This document shows, piece by piece, positions 17,653 to 25,737 of a DNA stretch of 25,819 nt; the stretch's first letter is position 1; each line of letters opens with the position of its first letter. A model generated the notes under the pieces. That model was not told where the DNA came from and did not search any database. It worked only from the letters and a program-made list of their open reading frames with translations. The stretch comes from CALMFT01 sp035333525 (GTDB lineage Bacteria; Patescibacteriota; Gracilibacteria; Absconditabacterales; Absconditicoccaceae). The translations under genes were made by a program, and so were the position numbers. The stretch lies in the NCBI GenBank assembly GCA_035333525.1, contig DAOQQF010000010.1:1-25819 (forward strand). Direction: 5' to 3'.

Positions 17653-17752
17653 NNNNNNNNNNNNNNNNNNNNNNNNNNNNNNNNNNNNNNNNNNNNNNNN
17701 NNNNNNNNNNNNNNNNNNNNNNNNNNNNNNNNNNNNNNNNNNNNNNNNNNNN
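17653..17752. other. Scaffold gap (100 N)
   Basis: Exactly 100 unknown bases inside a set of near-repeated tRNA sequences. Order and copy number around it are uncertain. Confidence 0.99.
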
Positions 17753-17894
17753 AGAGAACATGATGATAATTATTTGGTGGACTCTAGGAGATTCGAACTC
17801 CTGACCTAGCCGATGTATCGGCTCGCTCTACCATTAAGAAGAGAACATGATGATAATTATTTGGTGGACTCTAGGAGATTCGAACTCCTGACCT
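17753..17894. repeat. Direct repeat of about 55 bp carrying a tRNA 3' half
   Basis: The sequence starting AGAGAACATGATGATAATTA and running through the CCA end and T-arm occurs at 17753-17807 and again at 17840-17894 (period 87). Part of it occurs before the gap at about 17600. It may be genuine local duplication or an assembly product. Confidence 0.75.
17775..17846 (-). pseudogene. Aberrant tRNA-like sequence with palindromic anticodon arm
   Basis: The 3' half (encoded CCA, acceptor strand AGAGTCC, T-arm AGGAG/CTCCT) is the same as in tRNA-Ala. The anticodon arm is AGCCG-ATACAT-CGGCT, a six-base loop. The 5' half (GTTCTCTTCTTAATGG) no longer pairs well with the acceptor strand or makes a proper D stem. 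If one T were restored in the loop the anticodon would be UAC (Val), but the acceptor carries alanine features. Most likely a non-functional chimera. Confidence 0.5.
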
Positions 17895-17937
17895 CCTCGG
17901 TGCAAACGAGGCGCTCTACCAACTAAGCTAAGAGCCC
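17862..17937 (-). tRNA. tRNA-Ala(UGC), CCA encoded
   Basis: Acceptor GGGCTCT/AGAGTCC includes the G3·U70 pair, the main identity element for alanyl-tRNA synthetase. Anticodon stem CCTCG/CGAGG, loop TTTGCAC (TGC). T-arm AGGAG/CTCCT, discriminator A73 at 17865, and CCA at 17862-17864. The other complete tRNAs here do not encode CCA. Its first 15 bases also encode the end of the GIY-YIG ORF. Confidence 0.93.
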
Positions 17938-18189
17938 ATAGATATTTATTTCTCAATGTATTATTTTTTCAATAATTATACGACTTTTTTGTTGTTTTAT
18001 TTGATACTCAATTTTTCTTGCTTCTTGAATAGTAGTACATTCATGTAAATATAGTAATTTAAGTACTCATAATCATTTTGTTGATAATACCTTTCATGAA
18101 CGATGTTGATATAATCTATTTTCAATATTGATAGTAGATCAAACATAGTACTTTCATTGTCCAGATCATAATATGTAAAGATATCACAT
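17923..18189 (-). CDS. Single-domain GIY-YIG nuclease overlapping tRNA-Ala
   Basis: Complete 88-residue ORF under code 25 (eight TGA as Gly), invisible in the standard code. It begins MGYLYILGSGQGKYYVGSTI, giving the YLY...YVG pair that defines the fold. NIENRLYQHRSG follows, with the conserved catalytic Arg and His. After that come LLYLHECTTIQEARKIEYQI, with the conserved Glu region, and a basic end. This is the size of YhbQ/UPF0213-type single-domain members. The ORF ends at a TAG 15 bp inside tRNA-Ala (last residues YGLLA). Upstream lies a 5' tRNA fragment. The start ATG overlaps a TATAAT-like hexamer, so the true start or promoter is uncertain. Either a host DNA-processing nuclease or a homing-type nuclease is possible. 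Confidence 0.82.
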
Positions 18190-18197
18190 TATACTAA

Positions 18198-18215
18198 TTA
18201 ACTATTATAAGTTAA
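18198..18215. repeat. Inverted repeat before the GIY-YIG gene
   Basis: TTAACT (18198-18203) and AGTTAA (18210-18215) flank a six-base A/T loop, between the tRNA 5' fragment and the GIY-YIG start. Confidence 0.4.
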
Positions 18216-18224
18216 CATATTTAT

Positions 18225-18277
18225 TCTCCTGACCTAGCCGATGTATCGGCTCGCTCTACCAACTAAGCTAAGAGCCC
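18225..18277 (-). pseudogene. tRNA 5' fragment (acceptor 5' strand to first T-stem strand)
   Basis: GGGCTCTTAGCTTAGTTGGT onwards is the same as tRNA-Ala up to the D-arm, then carries the AGCCG-ATACAT-CGGCT anticodon arm, variable region and AGGAG. The sequence then stops matching, so the T-loop and 3' acceptor are missing. It complements the 3' portions at 17607-17652 and 17775-17846. Confidence 0.65.
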
Positions 18278-18403
18278 ATAATATATCTTGACGTCGATGA
18301 TAAGTAATTATTTTGTTTTGTATTTCAAGTTTTTGTTAATCTAAATATCTTATTGTCCTCAATAATGATAGTTTACAATTGATAGTTTACAATACTATCT
18401 TTT

Positions 18404-18655
18404 TTATACCATTTTTTTAATGGTAGATATATCTATTGAATATAGTATTCACTTAGTTCACTGTATTATTATTTCTGGGCCGAAATTTATATCAAAAGAA
18501 CTTAATATTCATAGTATTTCTTTTCATTTTCATAATCATACTGTTCATACTCCACTCACTAAATCACCCATAGTATACGCAATATCTTTATAAATAAATT
18601 GCTTACTAGTGGCTTTGTTCAATGGTTGAAATATTTTACCAGTAATAGTTATCAT
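18404..18655 (-). CDS. Hypothetical 83-aa protein
   Basis: ATG at 18655 to TAA. It begins MITITGKIFQPLNKATSK and has a central Gly-rich segment, with seven TGA(Gly) in the gene. No clear membrane helix, no recognised family. It starts 21 bp after the stop of the membrane-protein gene at 18677-18907, so the two probably form one transcript. Confidence 0.5.
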
Positions 18656-18676
18656 ATTTACCCAGATTAAAAGTAA

Positions 18677-18907
18677 TTAATTTAACTGTATTTGTTGTGG
18701 ATCTCCAGATAAATTGATTAATCAAAATAGGGCCATAAGTCCTATCACCACAATAATAAATCCAACTAATACATATAATTGTCTTGTTCCTCATAAATTA
18801 TTTTCTGCTCGCATTACTCTACCAAAACTTGTCAGACTATCGCTATAATATATTACTCATACTCCAATAGTACCAATAAGTAATCAAAAGAAAATATTTG
18901 CCAACAT
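18677..18907 (-). CDS. Small two-helix membrane protein
   Basis: 76 residues from ATG at 18907. Two hydrophobic segments, MLANIFFGLLIGTIGVGVIY (1-20) and LVGFIIVVIGLMALFG (about 47-62), flank a polar loop containing SFGRVMRAENNLGGTRQLY. Small membrane proteins with this FGR...GGTR loop are familiar in CPR genomes and have no assigned function. It lies 43 bp after tRNA-Gly(UCA) on the same strand. Confidence 0.65.
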
Positions 18908-18949
18908 ATTTCATGATAATAAAATAGAAGTATTCTATTGATATAAGAT

Positions 18950-19023
18950 AGCGGGCGACGAGACTTGAACTCGTACGGGCAGAGCTGAAGTCTGCCATGC
19001 TACACCAATTACATCACGCCCGC
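18950..19023 (-). tRNA. tRNA-Gly(UCA), decodes UGA
   Basis: 74 nt. Acceptor GCGGGCG/CGCCCGC with discriminator U73, D-arm ATGT/GCAT, anticodon stem GCAGA/TCTGC, loop CTTCAGC with anticodon TCA, T-arm ACGAG/CTCGT. The UCA anticodon pairs with UGA. The acceptor and U73 are of the bacterial glycine type and no selenocysteine-tRNA features (long variable arm, long acceptor) are present. It is the adaptor expected for genetic code 25 and explains the in-frame TGA codons throughout the window. Confidence 0.95.
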
Positions 19024-19058
19024 GTGGAAAATGCAAAAATATATATAACAAAAATTAT

Positions 19059-19116
19059 ATGAAAATCAACCATAAGATGTATATGTGAATATTGTTTTTA
19101 TTGTGGATTGATTTTT
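19059..19116. repeat. Imperfect hairpin in the tRNA-Gly/19199 intergenic region
   Basis: AAAATCAACCA at about 19059 pairs with TGGATTGATTTT at about 19105 with one bulge. It lies between divergently transcribed units and could be an operator or a weak terminator. Confidence 0.35.
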
Positions 19117-19198
19117 ATCTTAAAATTATCAATTAATAATATTGACTATATATAATAAATAATTACACTATTTTTTTACTTTCCTATCTTATTCTTCT

Positions 19199-20335
19199 AT
19201 GAAAGAAAAATGAATAACATTTACTAAATTAGATATAACTTTACCACAGTTTATTGTGACTGCATACAATAATAAAAATATTGGAAACTGATTATTTACC
19301 TTACTTTCTGAAATTGATACTAAGATTGGCAATAGTTCTGATAATACTATGAGATTGGAGATGATTCAGAATGGGGTTGCAGAATGAATCAAAGAGTTAG
19401 AAGTATGAATATTTAGCGATAAACCATTAAACGATCATATTATAAAACTCGCACTTATTAGTAAAATAGAATGCATAATAGCTATGGAGATGTGATATGA
19501 GTGATGAGAGTATAAGGAGAAATGATTTAATTATGTAGAAAATAAAAAAGACTATGTTGAATACAAGTCACTCAATATCCAAGAAAGTTTTTGAGTATTA
19601 AGAAGATGAGAAATGTGCTTTGTAGATCAACCATGAATAAACGATACAACTATTCATGCTCAATCATTTATAGAATGGAGTAATGAGAAACAATCTATCG
19701 AATTTGCTAAGGAGTATTACAAGTATTGCTGTAATCCTTCTAACTACCCATGAAGTAAGATAAGATACGAAGATATATGATCCCATGAACGATTTCCGAT
19801 TACTTCCAACGTACTAAAACATATGGAAAAAAACTTATGAATCTCTTTTTCTGAGCTTAAGATTTACAAATTTTTTAATACAGAATATAAAGATCATATT
19901 ATGCCGACACACGCTCTCTTATGTCATATGTTTCTGATGTGTTCATGAGCAGAAGTGCCATTTTATCTGGCATGATGACATCTTTGAGATCCTGACAAGT
20001 ACGATGATCAATTTGAATATTATTCACAATTCTTGATACACAATGATGAATATGTGATACCAAATAAACAATGATTTATTAAACTATTGAAAATATTGAT
20101 TACTATACTAAAGAGTAAAAAAGAATATGGATCAAGATTATGTCAGCAAGTAATTAGCATCGATGAATTATCTCCCTTGATGAAAGCACAAAATATCTGA
20201 CCATTTGAACTCTATGAAGGTCTTATTCGCGAACAATTTTGCTTGGTAGATAATATTACTACAGGAGATACTATATGATTTAAACTTACAGGTACAGGTA
20301 TGATGTTTTTGTATATGTGCTGTCCAAAGATCTAG
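19199..20335 (+). CDS. Hypothetical 378-aa protein, first gene of a three-gene unit
   Basis: ATG at 19199 to TAG, soluble-looking, with many TGA(Gly). No family recognised. Visible stretches include MKEKGITFTKLDITLPQF at the start, a Cys-containing central part (YYKYCCNPSN) and a hydrophobic segment (HALLCHMFLMCSGAEV, about 240-255). No signal peptide and no catalytic motif that I can name. It is 33 bp upstream of the J-domain gene on the same strand, so cotranscription is likely. Confidence 0.6.
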
Positions 20336-20368
20336 TAATACATTTACTTTTTAATATTTATACTTTCA

Positions 20369-21313
20369 ATGATAGATTATGGTAATTATTTATCAACAGA
20401 ATGATGAAATTGATGAAAAAATGCAACTTGAAACGAGTTAGTAACAGTTCTTGTTGAAAAAAAGAAATATTCTCATGATTATCAAGAAAAGATATCTACC
20501 TTAGAAGAAGAAATTAAAAAAGTTCATAATATCATTATAGACTATACATGACAGTGGGTAGAATATCAAGAACTTTATAGTACCAAAAAGAATATACTAA
20601 ATCAGTTAGACGAAGAATACAAACAGTTACAACGAGAACAGATGACAACTGAAGAACAAGCAGAATATATAAGAAAAGAGAAAGAATTTGCAAATATGCG
20701 AAAAGAGTTTTTTTGATCTATGGGATTTGATCAACAATGAGCTCGATGATCATTTGAATCAGAGGAAGAATTTTTCGAATATCAAAAAGAAGAAAATAAA
20801 AAAAAGAAAAACGCACATCATACCAAGCAAAATGTATCAGATATCATATGACTATTGGCCGACCAACTAAGAGATATAAATATAAAGGATCTTTGGAGAA
20901 AAATAGCATTTCTTTTGCATCCTGATCGTTTAGTACACGATACAGAGATTAATAACGATAAAGATTATCTGACTTACTGTGAAGAATTATTTAAGACATT
21001 ACAATCCCTTTATGAAAAAGAAGATATCTGATCGATGATTATGACATTACAAGACGCAGGTATTGATTATAAAGATTGAAAACTTGTATTACCATTTAAA
21101 GAAGAAAGATCACAGATACAACAAAAGTCTCAATTCCATAAAAAACGACAAGAACTACAGGAACATCTCTCAGTACTCAAACAAAGTTATATCTATATCT
21201 TCTATCTCAAACTAAGTACATGAGATATCGAAAAAGAACTCCATGAGCTAGATGAAAAAATACAAGAACTAGAAGATCTCATAGTTTCATATCAATCTGT
21301 GCACAATGAATAA
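20369..21313 (+). CDS. J-domain-like protein with coiled coils
   Basis: 314 residues. The N-terminus is Gly/Asn-rich. A long charged coiled coil covers about residues 30-110. A J-like segment with the HPD tripeptide at about 184-186 follows (LWRKIAFLLHPDRLVHD), then a helix with EELFKTLQSLYEKED. A second coiled coil fills the C-terminus. HPD is the motif by which DnaJ-type proteins stimulate Hsp70 ATPase, but the usual glycine-rich and zinc domains are missing, so this is not canonical DnaJ. Its last eight bases overlap the start of the next gene, which suggests translational coupling. Confidence 0.7.
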
Positions 21314-23174
21314 ACTTCCTGTAGTATCACATAATGATAAAAGTATGCGACTTGTTCAATCCATAGAAAAGGAACAAGATACTTTATCATTGAGAAAAAA
21401 ATTAGCAAAAGAACATGGTTTGACCAGTATTGGAGAATTTATCGAATGATGGGCGATAGTATATAAAGATAAAAGATATAGAATCATGAATAAACAATGA
21501 GAGTATATGAGAGATTCAAGTATCAAGAATCTTCAATACAAAAAAATTGACACCAGTTGATCCTGACGTATTGGTTTCTCCTATGAAGAATGAAATATGA
21601 ATGGTAATGGTGATTTTGTAAGAACTGAAGAAGATAATACTGATATTATACAATCAAAAAATTGGATATTTTCTGCTAAAGATGGTATCATCATCGTAGT
21701 AGATGATCGATCATACTCTCCTTGATCAAGACTTTATACGACACAATGAAATCGTATACTTATAGCAGAAGGACGAGAGTTTGAAAGATTTGCTGTAACG
21801 GGTGTACACTATTATGATAATTTTTCTCTTTTATGACATTTTATGTATTGTAGTCGTTGAAGTGATATACATTGCTATGATCGAAGAAAAAACATTATAC
21901 AAGGTATGATTCCTGTAGAAATATCTCATAAATTTAAACAACGTAATTCTAATATCTATAGAGATATGGAAAAAATACATAATTTATGATATGATAGTTA
22001 TTGATATAATCTGGTAAATACAGATTGAAAGTTTTTGAAAACGGAATTAGGACAATACTATGCTTATCCAAGTAGAGTAAAATCCAAGGTTAATCATTTT
22101 GATTGATTATTAATATGTGTACATAGTGAACTAAGTGCTACTTTGCATAAAGAAAAATGAGAGGAGAATAAACAAGAATTTGTTTTATATGCCGTAGATA
22201 AAAATGGGAACGTCTTTAGAGATGAGTTTGGTGAGATAGTATTCTCTACAAATGCAAATCGAATTAACAATTTTAATGAAGATTGATATACTAAACTTTT
22301 AATCGATAAAAGAATTTTTTCTATATCACAAATAACTTCTCATGATATAGACGAATATGTGTGTTGGATAGATAGATCATGAAACTATCTGAAAGACCAA
22401 GATCATAATATTATCATCGATGAAAATTATTTTAAAAAGCAACCTAAAAATTCTATTGATAATGAGATTAAAAATAAAATTGATCGATGAGATACAAAAG
22501 AAAGAATATATAAAGTACTTTCAGAAGATTTAACCATTTATGGATATGGTACCAAAATAGATCATGAATCACCGCGATGATGACTCAATAGTTACTGAGG
22601 AGATGCAAAGATTGTAAATACGAAAATGAACTTTAAAAATGTGCAATTCCCTGATGGTAAAGATATTTTTAATTATGATTTTGATCACGATTTTGAACAG
22701 TTCTGAAAATCATTTATCTTTCATGGAAATCATGTGCATCCAAGATGATGAAGAACATATGAGTGTCTAAAGATCAATGGGCTTATAGCAAGATATAATA
22801 AAGATGAAGAATGAAAAGAGTTAGAGAATATATCAACTCTTATAAAATCAGTTGACGATAAATATATTTTTATTCAACGAAAAGAGTGAGAAAGTTATTA
22901 CATTCTCAATAAGCATTTCCAATATATTAAAGATAAAAATTGAGAAAAGCTATCTTTCCCCAATCGTCCACCATTTTATGTTGATGGTATATTTCTCTAT
23001 TATGATACTATAGATTGAGAACCTCAAACTCGATCAAAAAAAGAAATGTATGTCAGAAAAGCATATTTTGAAGATGGTACAGAAGTATGAGAGAGCATAT
23101 CTTCATTATCTATGATAGGTGACTTACATTATTCAAAACAACAAGAACTTTTTAAATATTTAGGTTCAATATAA
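21306..23174 (+). CDS. Hypothetical 622-aa protein, aromatic and Asn/Asp-rich
   Basis: ATG at 21306 overlaps the stop of the J-domain gene by eight bases; ends at TAA 23174. No signal peptide or membrane segment. The protein contains many short strand-like units with patterns such as YRIMNKQGEYM, YAVDKNGNVFRDE and YYILNKHFQYIKDKNGEKL. This hints at a WG-repeat-like or beta-rich repeat architecture, though I could not define a strict repeat. A nuclease or binding role cannot be argued. Its coupling to a J-like protein suggests a shared complex or chaperoned client. Confidence 0.6.
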
Positions 23175-23361
23175 CAATAACTTGATCAAAAATTTTTAAC
23201 AAAGTTTGGGATATAATTAATTCGTGTAAAACTATATATAATAAGGCAATTCTCTTTTATTCTTGTATTATTGCTTTTGAAAAGCTATAATAAATTTCAT
23301 CCCTAAATTTCCCCTTGAAATCGAATCTAATATTATTATACTGCTCACTATATTTATCGTC
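23175..23361. other. Intergenic region with likely ribosomal-operon promoter
   Basis: No gene. A TATAAT hexamer at about 23212, preceded by TTTGGGA, is a reasonable -10 for the leader and rplJ operon. Another A/T-rich TATAATA lies at about 23236. Neither has a strong -35. Confidence 0.35.
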
Positions 23362-23432
23362 TTACCAAAGACTGTTGGGTTGTACTATGTAGGTAGTACC
23401 ATAATGATCATGATGATCGCCCACAAGAGGTA
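23362..23432 (+). ncRNA. Ribosomal protein L10 leader RNA
   Basis: The sequence has the arrangement of the L10(L12) binding leader known upstream of rplJ in many bacteria. A closing TTACC/GGTA helix is followed by an asymmetric internal loop AAAGAC opposite AGA (kink-turn type). A TGTTGGG/CCCACA helix (23373-23379 with 23420-23425) comes next, with an apical hairpin GTACTA/TAGTAC (23382-23399). It sits about 170 bp upstream of the rplJ start, on the same strand. In other bacteria L10 or L10-L12 binds here to repress its own operon. The same is inferred here. Confidence 0.72.
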
Positions 23433-23590
23433 GCGGTTCATGAAAATTAGTATATTACAAATATTATTCCATTTGATGATCATTTCTTACAACACATAGG
23501 AATGCATCATAAATATAGTAATTGGTAATATATGTATTTCTTTCGTGTAATCAGGCTATCTTGTATATTATATGCAGATGGTTTTATTTT

Positions 23591-23596
23591 TATACT
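23591..23596 (+). promoter_or_regulatory. Possible -10 box immediately before rplJ
   Basis: TATACT ends nine bases before the rplJ ATG, with no Shine-Dalgarno sequence. A start here would give a leaderless rplJ mRNA that bypasses the L10 leader. Confidence 0.3.
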
Positions 23597-23605
23597 TAAA
23601 AGACA

Positions 23606-24121
23606 ATGGCTATTTCTAGAATAAAAAAGGAACAACTGGTACAAACCTATGAGTCTTTTCTTAAAGATTCAGTAAATGCTGTACTCATAGCTCAATCTGG
23701 GATTTCTGTAAATGCAATGAATGATTTAAGAAAAAATATGAAAAGAGGATGAGGTCGTATGATGATCGTTAAAAAGAGACTTTTAATTAAATCATTAGAA
23801 GGTACTGATTCATTAGAAAAAATTAATCATAATCAAATTCCATGATCACTTATTTTGATCTGATCTACTGATTCAGCAGCACCTTATGCTCCGTTCAAAA
23901 TAGTATCAGATTATATTAAATATATCAAAAAAGAAGATCTTTCTGGCACAATTGATTACGTAGGGTGATGGATTGATCAATCATGGAAAAATGGCGATTA
24001 TATAAAGGAAATAGCAAATCTTCCAAGTAAAGATGAATTGCTCTCCAAATTACTCTTCTTACTCAAGTATCCCGTATCATCATTTGCAAGAGTTATTAGT
24101 GAAGTTGCTAAATCTAAATAA
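23606..24121 (+). CDS. rplJ: Ribosomal protein uL10
   Basis: 171 residues, ATG to TAA. The start MAISRIKKEQLVQTYESFLK, the VNAMNDLRKNMKRGGGRMMI region with VKKRLLIKSL, and the C-terminal helices PSKDELLSKLLFLLKYPVSS followed by FARVI are all characteristic. L10 forms the base of the ribosomal stalk and its C-terminal helix binds L7/L12 dimers. Several structural glycines (KRGGGR, PGSLI, VGGWI) are encoded in part by TGA. It is preceded by an L10 leader RNA and followed 105 bp later by rplL. Confidence 0.95.
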
Positions 24122-24226
24122 TGATCCAACGATAATCAGAAAATATAAAACTCTAAACAATATCACAATAAACATACACATAATATTATTATAATTCTTT
24201 TTACTTTTTTAGTTATATCTACTACA

Positions 24227-24604
24227 ATGTCTAACGTTACAAAAATTCTTGATTTAGTCAAAGAGTTGTCTGTTGTGGAGCTCAATGAACTCGTAAAATT
24301 AGTTGAAGAAGAATTTGGTGTATCTGCTGCTGCAGGTGTCATGGTTGCTGGTCCAGGAGCTGGATGAGCTGGCGATGATGGATGAGCAAAAGATAGTGTT
24401 AACATCGAATTGACTGAAGCTGGTCAAGCAAAAATTGCAGTAATCAAGGCAGTTAAAGAACTTCTTGGTTGTGATCTTAAAGCTGCAAAAGATGATTTTG
24501 TGGAAAAAGCTCCTGTTATCTTGAAAGAAAATATCAAGATGGAAGAGGCTGAAATGATGAAAGCAAAACTTGAAGAAGCTGGAGCAAAAGTTACATTCAA
24601 GTAG
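24227..24604 (+). CDS. rplL: Ribosomal protein bL12 (L7/L12)
   Basis: 125 residues. The N-terminal dimerisation helix region is VTKILDLVKELSVVELNELV. An Ala/Gly hinge (SAAAGVMVAGPGAGGAGDDG) carries TGA(Gly) codons. The globular C-terminal domain is KIAVIKAVKELLGCDLKAAK onwards, with VEKAPVILKENI and the end EEAGAKVTFK, the standard L7/L12 ending. It recruits translation factors at the stalk. In the standard code only the C-terminal domain would be seen. Starts ACTACA-ATG with no visible ribosome-binding site. Confidence 0.96.
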
Positions 24605-24652
24605 TAGTTTTCCACTAAGTTATTCTTTATTTTAGCAACTTATTTTGCATCA

Positions 24653-25318
24653 ATGTCACAATTACAGGAACAACTCGTAGAAAATAAAGTATTACTGGGT
24701 ACTATCAAAAAACATGCTCACCCCAAAACGTCTCGTTTTTGGCATGGTGAAGAAAATGGTATGATTATTTTGGATAGTGAAAAAGTAGCACAAGCTATTG
24801 AATCAGCAAAAACACTACTTGATGAGTATAGAAAAACTAATAAAACAATTTTATTAGTTTGCGAACAACATGTTATGCTTCCAGCGATCGAATCGTTGGT
24901 TGAAAAAACATGAATTCATTATTTTTATACTGGTACGCCAAGTGGTATTTTGACCAATTTTGAGACACTTCAACAAACGATCAAAATTATGAATAAACTT
25001 GAACAGTTTGTGGTATCAGAAGACTTCAAAACACTTACCAAAAAAGAACAGCTTATGAAAAAAAGACAGCTTGCAAAAGTTCAAAAAATTTATAAGTGAG
25101 TAAAAAATTTAAGAAATAAGCCTGATTTGGTTATATTAGTTGAAGGAACTATGCTATCGAAATTTGTTGATGAAGTAGAAAAGAGTTGAGCTCATAGTAT
25201 CGTGTTAGCAAATACTGATTTTAATAGATATTTTGATGATCAACACTTGATTGTTCTTAATACCAAAAGTCAACAATCAGTTTCATTTGTTCTCAATTCA
25301 TTGTTTGGCTTGTCGTAG
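24653..25318 (+). CDS. rpsB: Ribosomal protein uS2
   Basis: 221 residues. The S2 pattern is present: LLGTIKKHAHPKTSRFWHGE then ENGMIILDSEKVAQAI, a central coiled-coil part with LTKKEQLMKKRQLAKVQKIY, and the loop NKPDLVILVEG. The usual GxHFGHxxxRWNP segment is altered to GTIKKHAHPKTSRFW, and the C-terminus is compact, so this is a divergent S2. It is 48 bp downstream of rplL. rpsB is more often paired with tsf, so this placement is somewhat unusual. Confidence 0.9.
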
Positions 25319-25339
25319 TTTTTCTGCTTATTGTATATC

Positions 25340-25729
25340 ATGACCCAAAAAGTCGTTAATATCGCTACTATAGCACAAGAACAATATGTGCCTAGTTCCC
25401 TAGAAAGGAAGAGGAGTTGTTTGATGTATTTTTTGATAGGATTGATAGCTATGTCAGGAAAGTCATGATTAACTGAATTTGAACAATTTCATTTCAAACA
25501 AGCAATGTGATTTTGGCTAGTAGTTATTTTATGTTTTTTGCCTGCTATACTCTTGCGAGCAATACCCAAAATTCGAATCATATTTCTTCCTATTTGTTTA
25601 CTATTATTAATCTATCTTATAATTTTTATTAACCAATGTTTGATAGGTAAGTGGATGCAGTGAGATATACTATCAAAGAAAATGTTTTACGGACTTTGAA
25701 ATTGGATGAGCTCTTTATTTGAATGATAG
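25340..25729 (+). CDS. Small integral membrane protein
   Basis: 129 residues, ATG at 25340, ends in TAG after a TGA(Gly). The N-terminal 30 residues are polar. Three hydrophobic segments follow: CLMYFLIGLIAM (about 35-46), MGFWLVVILCFLPAILL (about 64-80) and IIFLPICLLLLIYLIIFI (about 86-103). The last part is short and polar. No family recognised. It is 21 bp downstream of rpsB and probably in the same transcript. Confidence 0.6.
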
Positions 25730-25737
25730 ATATCATA

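Noticed and set aside
17486..17761. 91-aa minus-strand ORF containing X residues
   Set aside because: It runs through the N gap and two tRNA genes; it is not a protein.
17941..18224. Group I intron in a tRNA gene hosting the GIY-YIG ORF
   Set aside because: Both tRNA parts contain the whole anticodon arm, so nothing is interrupted at an intron position, and no intron core structure was seen.
23380..23450. Apparent GIY-YIG remnant (YYVGST reading near 23382)
   Set aside because: The match is only six residues, frames break on both sides, and the same bases form a convincing L10 leader fold upstream of rplJ.
24163..24615. Minus-strand ORFs over rplL
   Set aside because: Antisense of the L7/L12 gene; the Ala/Gly hinge gives a false Pro/Ala-rich reading.
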